This document shows positions 1 through 7,263 of a stretch of 16,026 nucleotides of DNA, in pieces. Made by a program: the position numbers and the translations under genes. Within the stretch, counting starts at the first letter, position 1. The number at the start of each line of letters is the position of its first letter. The notes beneath the pieces are model-generated. The model was given only the letters and a program-made list of their open reading frames with translations. It was not told the origin of the DNA and did no database searches. Where the stretch lies: the NCBI GenBank assembly GCA_020201365.1, contig JAIVGV010000342.1:1-16026 (forward strand). The letters run 5' to 3'. The stretch comes from Acidobacteriota bacterium. Lineage in GTDB: Bacteria > Acidobacteriota > Blastocatellia > Pyrinomonadales > Pyrinomonadaceae.

Positions 1-472
1 GGTCGAACGACGAGACGATGCCCGCGGCGTAAACGTACCCGCCCTTGTCGTAAACGCTCCCCGCGTACTGCGCCGCGCCGACGGCGATGTCGGGCGAGTA
101 AGCGCCCGCGGAGTCGCGCGTGCGGTCGGCGCGGGCGATGAAGACCGTGTAGTCCGAGTAGTTCAACCGCGAGGAGTAGCCGTTCTTGCGCGCGACGCGG
201 AAGAGTTCCGTCAGACCGTCGTCAATCGCGCTCAGCATCTCGGCGCGCGGGCGCGAGACGGAGGCGACGTGCGCGCCGCGCGGCGTCTCCGTGTAGTAGT
301 CGAAGCGGTCGCCCGAATAACTCTCGGCTGGCGCGAGCGCGCGCCGGTCAACGCCGCCGCCGGTTTGCGGCGGGAAGCGACGCTGCGCCGAACCGACGGC
401 GGCGAGCGAAGCGGCGCACGCGCAGCAGAGCGCGAGACGCCTGATCGTTCGTTTCAAGTTTCCCTTCCTCAT
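1..472 (-). CDS. Exported protein of unknown function (3' end outside window)
   Basis: An open frame of 157 codons runs without a stop from an ATG at 472-470 to the window edge, so only the N-terminal part is visible. The start is supported by a strong Shine-Dalgarno sequence, GGAGGT, a few bases upstream. The protein begins with basic residues (MRKGNLKRTIRR), then a hydrophobic stretch (LALCCACAASLAAVGSAQ), which is a Sec signal peptide probably cut after about residue 29. The mature part is rich in Tyr, Asp and Arg (for example GDRFDYYTETPRG and LNYSDYTVFIARADR). I do not recognise the family. It follows the small exported protein at 603-836 on the same strand, with a terminator-like hairpin just before its start. 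Coding is clear; function is unknown. Confidence 0.8.
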   Translation of the reverse strand, partial: MRKGNLKRTIRRLALCCACAASLAAVGSAQRRFPPQTGGGVDRRALAPAESYSGDRFDYYTETPRGAHVASVSRPRAEMLSAIDDGLTELFRVARKNGYSSRLNYSDYTVFIARADRTRDSAGAYSPDIAVGAAQYAGSVYDKGGYVYAAGIVSSFD

Positions 473-500
473 GATACCTCCCTCGTCCGATCTCGATCCC

Positions 501-546
501 ACAAAGAGAGAGATGAGCGAGTCTTCCGCGACGGGGGACTCGCTCA
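501..546 (-). terminator. Terminator-like hairpin before the 472 gene
   Basis: On the minus strand the arms TGAGCGAGTC and GACTCGCTCA (plus-strand 537-546 and 514-523) pair perfectly over 10 bp around a 13-base loop. They are followed by the pyrimidine tract TCTCTCTCTTTGT. This is a good intrinsic-terminator shape for the 603-836 gene. It lies only about 28 bases before the next start codon, so it could instead attenuate read-through into that gene. Confidence 0.65.
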
Positions 547-602
547 CCTCTGGATCGATAGTCTCGTCGCGCGCGCGTGCTGGAAGGCTCGCGCGCGTGA
601 TG

Positions 603-836
603 TTAGAAAGGCGGCTTCTTGTTGTCGTTGTTCTTGGGCGGCGGCTGCCCGCGCTGCTGGTCGTTGTTGCCTTTCGGCTGGTGCTCGCCCTTCGGGATGA
701 CCTTCTCCGGCTTCGGCGGGTCTTTCTTGTTGTCGTCCCTGCCGCGCTGCGCGAACGCCGCCCCCTGCGCGCACGCGACGAGCACGCACGCCCCGAGCGA
801 AGTCGCCAACAATTTTCGTAAAGCCCTCATGAACAT
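603..836 (-). CDS. Small exported or lipoprotein-like low-complexity protein
   Basis: The 77-residue protein starts at the ATG at 836-834, chosen because GGGAGGT lies about 9 bases upstream. A longer reading would begin before this ribosome site. Residues 1 to about 29 form a signal peptide (RALRKLLATSLGACVLVAC, then AQGAAFA). Two processing sites are possible: a lipobox LVAC around residue 21, or a signal peptidase I site after AFA. The mature part is short, very hydrophilic and rich in Lys, Pro, Asp, Asn and Gln (RGRDDNKKDPPKPEK, GNNDQQRGQPPPK), ending KKPPF. It is probably disordered. No known domain is visible. It sits between the beta-propeller gene and the 472 gene on the same strand. 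Confidence 0.65.
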   Translation of the reverse strand: MFMRALRKLLATSLGACVLVACAQGAAFAQRGRDDNKKDPPKPEKVIPKGEHQPKGNNDQQRGQPPPKNNDNKKPPF

Positions 837-1126
837 TGCCCCGCGACCTCCCGCATTCTCAATCATTCAGAGACGCGCTTGGGGAGGATGGAAGGGGAGA
901 CCGCGTTCGTCTCACCCCACTTTTCAGCAAGGATGATGCCACGCGACGCGCCGCCGCCAATCTACGGCTTTCAAAGTTTTCAGCCCATTTAACGACCAAA
1001 CCGCGCACCGTTTCCCGCGCCGCTCATACGGTATCGTGTACGGGGAAGTGAGCAGTAGGCAGTGAGCAGTGAGCAGTTTGAAAACCTTCAGCCCTCTCCT
1101 GTTTTTACTGCTCACTGCTCGTGCGC
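837..1126. other. Intergenic region, about 290 bases
   Basis: No convincing gene is seen on either strand. The right-hand part carries the GTGAGCA heptamer inverted repeat listed separately. A short AT-richer patch around 960-1010 could contain the promoter of the 603-836 gene, but no clear -35/-10 pair can be named. The phrase TTCAGCCC occurs twice (about 979-986 and 1087-1094), which may be chance or a remnant of a repeat. Confidence 0.6.
1048..1120. repeat. Heptamer tandem inverted repeat (GTGAGCA type)
   Basis: Four tandem heptamers, GTGAGCA-GTAGGCA-GTGAGCA-GTGAGCA, occupy 1048-1075. The sequence ACTGCTCACTGCTC at 1107-1120 is the exact reverse complement of 1064-1077, so 14 bp can pair around a 29-base loop. 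Inner bases GAAAAC and GTTTTT add further partial pairing. The right arm ends 6 bases from the stop codon of the beta-propeller gene (stop at 1127-1129). No T-tract follows, so it is not a classical intrinsic terminator. Confidence 0.9.
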
Positions 1127-3379
1127 TTACCTTCTGACCACTACTCGCGCGTTGCCCATGTTGCCGCTGGCGTCGAAGCCCCGGAGCGCGACGGTGTGCT
1201 CGCCCTCGCCCGACATGGGGAGCGAGAGCGCGTAGGTCTCGCGCGGGCTGTCGGCGATGCCGTCTTCGGGGAAGACCTCGCGCCACGCGCCGCCGTCCAC
1301 GCTCACGTCCGCGCGCTTGACGATGCCGCCCGCGTCCTCGACGACGAACGTCACGGAGACCATGCCGCCCGTCGCGCGCGGCGTGTCTGCGGCGCGCACG
1401 ACGGGCGGCGTGTTGTCCACGTCAACCGGCTCGCTCGTGCGCTCGCCCGTGAGCGCCGCGCCCACGGCGTTGTCGGGCGCGTCGGAGGCGACGACGCGGA
1501 AGACGTAGCGACCGTCGCCGAGCGCCGCGCCGTCCACCGTGTAGAAGTTATCGCGCAAGCGGTCTTTGAGCAGGCGGAAGCTCGATTCGCCGAGCGCGCG
1601 GTAGTAGATCGAGTATTCGAGCGAGTCGCCGTTGCGATCCTCAGCCTGCCATTGCAGCGAGACCGCCCCGCGCTGGTACGCGCGCCGCGGCGGCACCTGC
1701 GGCACGGGACCGAAGAGCGACGGATCGATCCCCGAAGCCTCGACGTTCGGATCGGTCTGCACCTGTATCGCCGGGAGCAGCGCGACTCCGACGGGAAGCG
1801 TCGTGATCGCCAAGACCTCAGGCGCGACGTTGCGCGGCAGGTACGCGACGCTCACGTCCTCGACGCGCGCGGCTTCGGCGTTCGCCGCCGCGGGCGCGGG
1901 CGCGCGCAGCGTGGCGCGCCACTGGATGAAGCGCGCGCGCGGGCTCGTGATCGCCTCGCCCGCGGGCGCGCGGTAGGGCGCGCTCCAGTCGCTCCAAGTC
2001 GCGTCGGGCCGCTCGGTGTTGCCGGAGCGCGTCTGCAGCTCGACCGCGCCGCGACCGCGCCACCAGATGCGCCCCCACGCCGCGTTGAACTTCGCGTCGC
2101 GCACCGCCGACTCGTAAGTCCCCTCGCCCGCGGGCGCGTCCGAGAGGCGGAAGAGCTTGCCCTGATTGCTCGACGCGGCGAACACGTCGCCCCCGCGCAC
2201 GACGAAAGATGAAATCTGATCCTCGCTCGACTGCACGAGCAAGGTGTCGCGCCCGTCGTCCGTCACCGAATAGACGCGCCCCTTGTCGTTCGTCCCGACG
2301 AACACGCCCGCGCCCGCTCGCGGCGAAGGCGCGACGGCGAACGCCGTCACCGTCGGCGAACTCCACAGCACGTCGGCGCCGCCGTCGGCTGAGAGGCGGA
2401 AGACCGCGCTGCGCGCCGTCGAAAGCTCGTTGCGGCTGCGCGCGGGCGTCTGCTGCGCGACGCCCATCTGCGTCCCCGTCGTCGAGCCGCTCTCGTCTAT
2501 GACGACGCTCGACGTGACGGTCGTGCCGCCCGAAGACGAAGGCGTCGAGGTCGCCTGCGGCGTCTGGGGCTGGCTGCGCCCCGACGACGCGGCGTCGCTC
2601 AGGGCGAGCACGTAGAGCGAGCCGTTCGCGCCGGGCGCGATTGAATGAATCTCGCGCAAGGGCGAGTCGAAGAGCGCGAACGCCTTGCCCTGCGGCGAGA
2701 TGCTCAGGACGAGCCCGCCCGGATCGGTTCCCGCGACGAGGTTGCCGTTGCTGTCAACGGCGAGCGAGATGATGTGTGTCTCGTTGATGTCAACGAGCAG
2801 CGACTCTTCCGGCTTCGCCCCGCCCGCGCGCACGCGGTAGATCTTCCCCTTATCGCCCGTGCCGACGGCGAGCGCGCCGTCGCTCATGACGGCGAGCGAC
2901 CAGATGTACTTGTCGGGCGGATCGAAATAGACGTCCGCGCGTCCGTCCGACGCGATGCGATAGACTTTGCCGTCCGGCGAAGTGCCCGCGTAGATCGCGC
3001 CGTCGCGCCCGACGACGAGCGCCGTCACGTCCAGCTCCTGCGTGTCGTAGAGCAGCGCGCCCCGCCCGTCCGCGCCGACGCGATAGACGCGCCCGTCGTG
3101 ACCCGTGCCCAGATAGACGTTGCCTTGACTGTCAGACGCGCTCGACCAGACGTAAGCCTGCTCCGTGTCGAAGACCTTGGTGATCTGCGGCGCGAGCATC
3201 AGCGCGCCCGTGTCGGTGACGGAGACGCCGCGCGCCTCGCCCTTGAGGAGCTCCTCGCGCGAGTCGGTCTCCCACACCTGGGGCCCGCCCGCGCGCGCCG
3301 GCGGCGCGAGGGCGGCGAGAAGAAAGAGGGCGGCGAGAGACGTGCTGAAGAGGCGCGACAGGGTTGTGTGATTGAGCAT
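1127..3379 (-). CDS. Secreted beta-propeller protein with C-terminal fibronectin/Ig-like domains
   Basis: The protein has 750 residues. Residues 1-30 are a signal peptide (LAALFLLAALAPPARA, cut before GG), so it is exported. Residues about 65-415 carry repeated blade motifs of the form G-x-VYLGTG-x-DGRVYRV, at about 87-100, 126-141, 168-181, 212-226, 359-371 and 397-410, suggesting a 6- or 7-bladed propeller. A Ser/Thr/Gln-rich insertion at about 264-320 splits two blades. Residues about 420-520 contain WSDWSAP-type strands. Residues about 570-660 look like a fibronectin III-like domain (LQWQAEDRNGDSLEYSIYYR), and about 657-750 like a second Ig-like domain (TPPVVRAADTP through GNMGNARVVVRR). 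No catalytic residues are apparent, so a binding or scaffold role is likely. The substrate is unknown. The start lacks an obvious Shine-Dalgarno sequence but gives a perfect signal peptide. Confidence 0.9.
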   Translation of the reverse strand: MLNHTTLSRLFSTSLAALFLLAALAPPARAGGPQVWETDSREELLKGEARGVSVTDTGALMLAPQITKVFDTEQAYVWSSASDSQGNVYLGTGHDGRVYRVGADGRGALLYDTQELDVTALVVGRDGAIYAGTSPDGKVYRIASDGRADVYFDPPDKYIWSLAVMSDGALAVGTGDKGKIYRVRAGGAKPEESLLVDINETHIISLAVDSNGNLVAGTDPGGLVLSISPQGKAFALFDSPLREIHSIAPGANGSLYVLALSDAASSGRSQPQTPQATSTPSSSGGTTVTSSVVIDESGSTTGTQMGVAQQTPARSRNELSTARSAVFRLSADGGADVLWSSPTVTAFAVAPSPRAGAGVFVGTNDKGRVYSVTDDGRDTLLVQSSEDQISSFVVRGGDVFAASSNQGKLFRLSDAPAGEGTYESAVRDAKFNAAWGRIWWRGRGAVELQTRSGNTERPDATWSDWSAPYRAPAGEAITSPRARFIQWRATLRAPAPAAANAEAARVEDVSVAYLPRNVAPEVLAITTLPVGVALLPAIQVQTDPNVEASGIDPSLFGPVPQVPPRRAYQRGAVSLQWQAEDRNGDSLEYSIYYRALGESSFRLLKDRLRDNFYTVDGAALGDGRYVFRVVASDAPDNAVGAALTGERTSEPVDVDNTPPVVRAADTPRATGGMVSVTFVVEDAGGIVKRADVSVDGGAWREVFPEDGIADSPRETYALSLPMSGEGEHTVALRGFDASGNMGNARVVVRR

Positions 3380-3499
3380 TCGGAAAAGTTGATCGTGTGG
3401 ACTCGGCTGCTCGCAACGGCGCGACGGCGGCGTCCGGCGTGAAGCAGTGCGGCTGTGTGATGATAACCCGAACGCGGACGTTGCCGAAACTCGGCGCGC

Positions 3500-4564
3500 T
3501 TAACTGCCGACGTAACGCGCGTAGAGCGAGCGCGCCGTCGCAACGTCGTCCGTGCCGCGCACGATGGCGCGCGCGTCTTTGAAGATCGTCAACTCGTAAT
3601 CGCCGGCGCTCAGACGCACGAGGTATTCGTTCGCTCGCACGTCGCCTGCGGCGCGCAAGCGGGCGGCGAGCGCGGCGAGATCGATCTCGGCGGCGCGCGA
3701 GGGCGAGACCTGCACGGCGTTGCGCCCGCACAGCACGGCGGCGAACTCGTCGGATTCGGCTGCGAGCGTTTCGTAGCGACCGTGCGCGCAGGTCGGACAC
3801 TCCGGCGCGGGGCTGCCGAGCTTGATCCTTCGCCACTCGTTACGCCACACGTCGAACTGCATGAGCGCGCCGTGCAAATCCTCGGCGCGACCCGCGAGCA
3901 GCTTCAGCGCCTCCGCCACCTGCACCGCCGCGACGACCGAGATGATCGGCAGAAGGACGCCCGCCGTGTCGCACGTCGGCGCGCTGGCTGCGGGCGGCGT
4001 CTCCTCGAAGACGCAGCGCAGGCAAGGGCTGACGTGAGGTCGGATCGTCATCGTCACGCCGTAGGAGCCGACCGCCGCGCCGTAAATCCACGCGACGTTG
4101 TGCTTCACGCAGGCGTCGTTGATGAGGTAACGCGTCGCGAAGTTGTCCGTCCCGTCGAGCACCACGTCGCAGCCTTCGGCGAGACGCTCGACGTTGTCGT
4201 TACGCACGTCGGCGACGACCGGCTCGATCTCGACCTCCGAGTTGATCTCGCGGACGCGGCGCGCGGCGGCGGCGGCTTTCGGCAGGCGCGCGCGCGCGTC
4301 TGCTTCCGTGAACATCGTCTGCCGCTGCAAGTTCGACTCCTCGACGAAATCCCTGTCCGCGACGCGCAAGAAACCGACCCCTGCGCGCGCGAGCGATTCG
4401 ACCTGCGCCGACCCCAACGCGCCGCAGCCGACGACGAGAGCGCGCGACTGTCGGAGTCGCCGCTGCCCTGCCTCGCCTATCCCGGCGAAGAGAATCTGTC
4501 TGCTGTAACGCTCCACGTTATCCAGAATTGTAGTGGGCGGACTCGCCTCCGCCCTTGCCGTCAT
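3500..4564 (-). CDS. MoeB/ThiF/HesA-family sulfur-carrier adenylyltransferase
   Basis: This E1-like enzyme adenylates the C-terminal glycine of a ubiquitin-like sulfur carrier (MoaD in molybdopterin synthesis or ThiS in thiamine synthesis). Visible motifs are ERYSRQILFAGIGEAGQ (18-34), the nucleotide-binding GCGALG (46-51), NLQRQ with the arginine finger (79-83), DGTDN (137-141), zinc cysteines CLRC (181, 184) and CPTC (256, 259), and C198 in PTCDTAGVL, the position of the reactive cysteine. A C-terminal extension of about 80 residues ends RSLYARYVGS, not a rhodanese domain. The ATG at 4564 overlaps the AroDE stop as ATGA, suggesting translational coupling. A GTG at 4516-4514 (VERYSRQ) is an alternative start that would leave a hairpin in the gap. 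No MoaD or ThiS gene is in the window, so MoeB and ThiF cannot be told apart. Confidence 0.92.
   Translation of the reverse strand: MTARAEASPPTTILDNVERYSRQILFAGIGEAGQRRLRQSRALVVGCGALGSAQVESLARAGVGFLRVADRDFVEESNLQRQTMFTEADARARLPKAAAAARRVREINSEVEIEPVVADVRNDNVERLAEGCDVVLDGTDNFATRYLINDACVKHNVAWIYGAAVGSYGVTMTIRPHVSPCLRCVFEETPPAASAPTCDTAGVLLPIISVVAAVQVAEALKLLAGRAEDLHGALMQFDVWRNEWRRIKLGSPAPECPTCAHGRYETLAAESDEFAAVLCGRNAVQVSPSRAAEIDLAALAARLRAAGDVRANEYLVRLSAGDYELTIFKDARAIVRGTDDVATARSLYARYVGS
4535..4554. repeat. Short palindromic hairpin at the aroDE-moeB/thiF junction
   Basis: GGGCGGA (4535-4541) and TCCGCCC (4548-4554) pair perfectly over 7 bp around a 6-base loop. It lies within codons 4-10 if the ATG start of the moeB/thiF gene is used, or between genes if the GTG start at 4516 is used. 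It resembles a REP-type element. Confidence 0.6.
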
Positions 4565-6117
4565 TCACCCGCTAACTTTTTCTCCGCCGCGCGGCGCATC
4601 ACTTCCAACGGCGCGGGCACGCCCGTCCACAGCTCGAACTGCGCGGCGGCTTGCGCGACGAGCATCGGGAGACCGCCGACGACCCGCTCGCACCCGGCGG
4701 CGCGCGCCTCGCGTAGAAAGCGCGTCTCCGAAGGATTGTAAACGAGATCGTAGGCGACTCTCACGCCGCGCAGCTGTTCCGCGGTCGCCGCCGTCTCCGA
4801 CTCGCGCCCGCCGGAAGTTCCGAGCGGCGTCGCGTTGACGACCGCGTCGAAACTCTCAAAGCTCGCGCCGCCGAGCGTCCGCACTTCGGCGTCAAATTTT
4901 TCTGCGACTTCGCGGGCGCGTTCGGCGTCGCGTGCGAAGACGGTCGTGCCAGCGTTCGCGTCGCGCAGACTCCGCAGGAGCGCGCGAGCCGCGCCGCCCG
5001 CGCCGATGACGGCGACGCGCGCGTGCGCGAGATCGATCAAGTCGCGCAGCGGCGCGAGCGCGGCGGCGGCGTCCGTGTTGTAGCCGTGGAGTTCGTCGCC
5101 CGCGCAGACGACCGTGTTGACCGCCCCGATCTCGCGCGCGGACGCTTCGGTAAAGTCGAGCCCGCCCATGATCGCGCCCTTGTGCGGCGCGGTGACGCTG
5201 AAGCCGCGCAAGTTCCAACTCATCTCGCGCGTGCGCGGGTGAGCCATGCGGCGCGAGAAGGCGCGCGCGTCTCGCGTCTCGAAGGGGATGTACACGGCGT
5301 CAACTCCGAGCGCGGCGAAGGCGGCGTTGTGGATGTGCGGCGAGACGGAGTGCGAGACGGGCGAGCCGACGAGTCCCGTGATCATCGTCTGTTCGGTGAT
5401 CGAGTGGACGCGGTAGAGATCGCGTAGCTGCGCGGCGGTGACCTGTCCGGGCGCGGTCGCGCTCGCGGCGTCGAGCGAGCCGTAAGTCAGAAATGATCCG
5501 AATGCGTGCGCGAGCACGCGCGTCAGCAGCCCCGCCTCGCCCATCGCGACGGCGATCAGGTCGCGCCCCTCGCGGCGCGCGCGTTCGAGAAGGTTGATGA
5601 CGGGGAGACAGTCCGTGATCTCATCAGCCTGCACGGCGATCTTCAGAATGCGCGCGGGCGTTCTCGACATGCGTTCGTAGATCGCTTCGAGGTCGTCTGG
5701 CACGCCGACGAAATCGTGATGCGAACAGATGACGCGCTCCCATTCGACGCCACGAATATATTTTCCTACCTGCTCGACGCCCTCCGCCTGCTCAAGCTCA
5801 ATGTCGGCAAAGTCTGCGAGGTCGTTACCCTTGTAGAAGTTATTGCACCAGAACAGGAGGCGCTTTGGTTGGTCGAGATCGCGGAAGCCACCTTGCCCCG
5901 CCGGGCGAAGTGTGAGGATGACGGGGCGCGGGCGGGCGAGCAGGTGCGCACGAAGCTCGCGCATGGCTGTTTCGAGTTGGGCGTCGTCCGCGAGGCAGTC
6001 GAGCCGCAGCTCAATCACGTCCGAGAGTTGCGCCGCGCGTTCGACCGCGGGCGCGAGTTCTCCGGCGCGTCGGACGCAGACGGGGACGCAGAGACGCGCG
6101 CGTGGGTTATTGATCAC
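4561..6117 (-). CDS. aroDE: Bifunctional 3-dehydroquinate dehydratase / shikimate dehydrogenase (AroDE fusion)
   Basis: This cytosolic enzyme performs two successive shikimate-pathway steps, 3-dehydroquinate to 3-dehydroshikimate to shikimate with NADPH. Residues 1 to about 235 are type I dehydroquinase: ELRLD (36-40), R71, catalytic H134 in HHDF, Schiff-base K159 in ILKIAV, M192, R200 and APGQ (222-225). Residues about 245-518 are shikimate dehydrogenase: SHSVSP (S257, S259), SVTAPHK with catalytic K313, GAVNT (N334), NTD (D349), the dinucleotide-binding GAGGAA (372-377), NATPLG (428-433) and GLPMLVAQ (Q489). Full length for both halves. The E. coli AroD Glu86 position appears to be Gln75. 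The start is a GTG whose first bases overlap the end of the upstream zinc-ribbon gene by 11 bases, and the stop overlaps the following gene. Such fusions are known in plants and some bacteria. Confidence 0.96.
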   Translation of the reverse strand: MINNPRARLCVPVCVRRAGELAPAVERAAQLSDVIELRLDCLADDAQLETAMRELRAHLLARPRPVILTLRPAGQGGFRDLDQPKRLLFWCNNFYKGNDLADFADIELEQAEGVEQVGKYIRGVEWERVICSHHDFVGVPDDLEAIYERMSRTPARILKIAVQADEITDCLPVINLLERARREGRDLIAVAMGEAGLLTRVLAHAFGSFLTYGSLDAASATAPGQVTAAQLRDLYRVHSITEQTMITGLVGSPVSHSVSPHIHNAAFAALGVDAVYIPFETRDARAFSRRMAHPRTREMSWNLRGFSVTAPHKGAIMGGLDFTEASAREIGAVNTVVCAGDELHGYNTDAAAALAPLRDLIDLAHARVAVIGAGGAARALLRSLRDANAGTTVFARDAERAREVAEKFDAEVRTLGGASFESFDAVVNATPLGTSGGRESETAATAEQLRGVRVAYDLVYNPSETRFLREARAAGCERVVGGLPMLVAQAAAQFELWTGVPAPLEVMRRAAEKKLAGE

Positions 6118-6670
6118 GGTCGAGCAGTTTGGTCGTGCCTTCGGTGACGGAGGGCGGCGCGTAGAGTTCGTCGGTCGTGCGGCGCGGCATCGCCGCGGTC
6201 GTCGCGTGGGCGGGCGGCAGCGTCTCGGTCGGGCGCGCCGAGGGGATCGCGTTGGGGGGCGCGTAAGCCGGAAACTGCTGTTGCGTCTGCCCCTGCTGCT
6301 GCTTCCAGCGCAGGTACTCGGACAGACCAGCGCCGATCATGAAGAAGGCGGGGATGAACATCCAGAAGCCCCACATGTAGCCCGCGGGCATGAAGAACAT
6401 GATCGCGAGCGCGACGAGGACGAAGCCGATGCCGCCGAAGAACGGCACGACCGCGCTCTCGATGCTCGCGGGCTTCTTGCGCTTGCGTTCGCGCAGTCGC
6501 TCGCGCATCAGCTCGCGCCGCTCGCGTCGGCTGAGCCTGCTCTCGTCAACCGCGAGCGGGTCGCGCAGCGTCCCCGTGAGAGCCTGCGGCACGAGCGCGA
6601 TGTTCGAGCCGCAGCCGCGACAGAAGCTCGCCGCGTCCGCGTTCTCCGTCCCGCACTTGGGGCAAAACAT
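6107..6670 (-). CDS. Zinc-ribbon membrane protein with SVTEGTT tail (paralog 2)
   Basis: The protein has 187 residues. Residues 1-21 form a zinc ribbon with cysteines 3, 6, 17 and 20 (MFCPKCG, FCRGCG). A basic stretch follows (about 45-67, RRERRELMRERLRERKRKK), then two hydrophobic helices at about 74-94 and 97-117. A Gln/Pro-rich tail ends in APPSVTEGTTKLLDRDQ. Its N-terminus and tail closely match the next gene upstream (6697-7242). AAGGAGG lies 6 bases before the ATG, giving a confident start. Function is unknown; a membrane-anchored sensor or assembly factor is possible but is guesswork. It overlaps the AroDE start by 11 bases, so translation may be coupled. Confidence 0.88.
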   Translation of the reverse strand: MFCPKCGTENADAASFCRGCGSNIALVPQALTGTLRDPLAVDESRLSRRERRELMRERLRERKRKKPASIESAVVPFFGGIGFVLVALAIMFFMPAGYMWGFWMFIPAFFMIGAGLSEYLRWKQQQGQTQQQFPAYAPPNAIPSARPTETLPPAHATTAAMPRRTTDELYAPPSVTEGTTKLLDRDQ

Positions 6671-6696
6671 TTTTCGCCTCCTTCGTCTATGCGTCT

Positions 6697-7242
6697 TTAA
6701 CTCGAACTATCTTCGCGCGCGCCGCGCTCCACGGCGTCGAGGTGGCGCGTCGTCCCTTCGGTGACGGACGCGGGCGGCGCGACGATTTCCGCGGTGTCGG
6801 CGGGCGCGACCTCGTTCAGACGGAAGTCGGGGAGCGACTGCGTGGCGCTGGCGCGCGGCAGCGCCGTGGTCGTACCCGTGCCGCCGACGCGCGGAGCGTG
6901 CTTCTCGTGGAGCGCGTGCGCGATTATCCCTGCGCCGGAGCTGAGCTTGGCGATTGCCGGGAAGATGAACCAGAACGTGAACCAGAAGAACTCGCGGAAG
7001 AACAAGACCATCACGACGAACGCGACGAGGAAGCACGCGCCCGACACGAGTTTCCGCACGCCGCGCTCGACCGTGTACTTGTCGCCGACGACCAGCTCGT
7101 CCTCGTCCTCGTCCTCGTCGCTGTCGCCGCGGCGCATGAGCCGACCCGCGAGCGCGTGCGGCACGAGCGCGATGTTCGCCCCGCACGCGCGGCAGAACTT
7201 CGCGTCGTCGAGATTTTGCACGCCGCATTTCGGGCAGAACAT
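6697..7242 (-). CDS. Zinc-ribbon membrane protein with SVTEGTT tail (paralog 1)
   Basis: The protein has 181 residues. The zinc ribbon uses cysteines 3, 6, 17 and 20 (MFCPKCG, FCRACG), followed by NIALVPHALAGRL, almost identical to the paralog. An acidic run DSDEDEDEDEL (about 40-50) replaces the basic stretch of the paralog. One or two hydrophobic helices span about 66-98 (ACFLVAFVVMVLFF, WFTFWFIFPAIAKL). The tail holds TQSLPDFRLNE and then PPASVTEGTTRHLD. GGAGGG about 7 bases upstream supports the ATG. It lies 21 bases after rlmB and 26 bases before its paralog, consistent with one transcript. The pair looks like a local duplication that diverged in the middle. Function is unknown. Confidence 0.88.
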   Translation of the reverse strand: MFCPKCGVQNLDDAKFCRACGANIALVPHALAGRLMRRGDSDEDEDEDELVVGDKYTVERGVRKLVSGACFLVAFVVMVLFFREFFWFTFWFIFPAIAKLSSGAGIIAHALHEKHAPRVGGTGTTTALPRASATQSLPDFRLNEVAPADTAEIVAPPASVTEGTTRHLDAVERGAREDSSS

Positions 7243-7263
7243 TCGATCCCTCCGGCGGACGAT

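Noticed and set aside
1121..2212. Long Arg/Ala-rich open frame opposite the beta-propeller gene
   Set aside because: It mirrors codons of a well-supported gene, has arginine-heavy random composition and no domain. High GC makes such antisense frames common.
3380..3499. Promoter for the beta-propeller gene
   Set aside because: TATCAT occurs on the minus strand, but no acceptable -35 lies at the right distance, so it is not listed.
6068..6107. GACGCAGA-type repeats resembling the CTCACGCA element
   Set aside because: The stretch encodes the expected start of the AroD domain (RLCVPVCVRR), so the similarity is likely due to codons.
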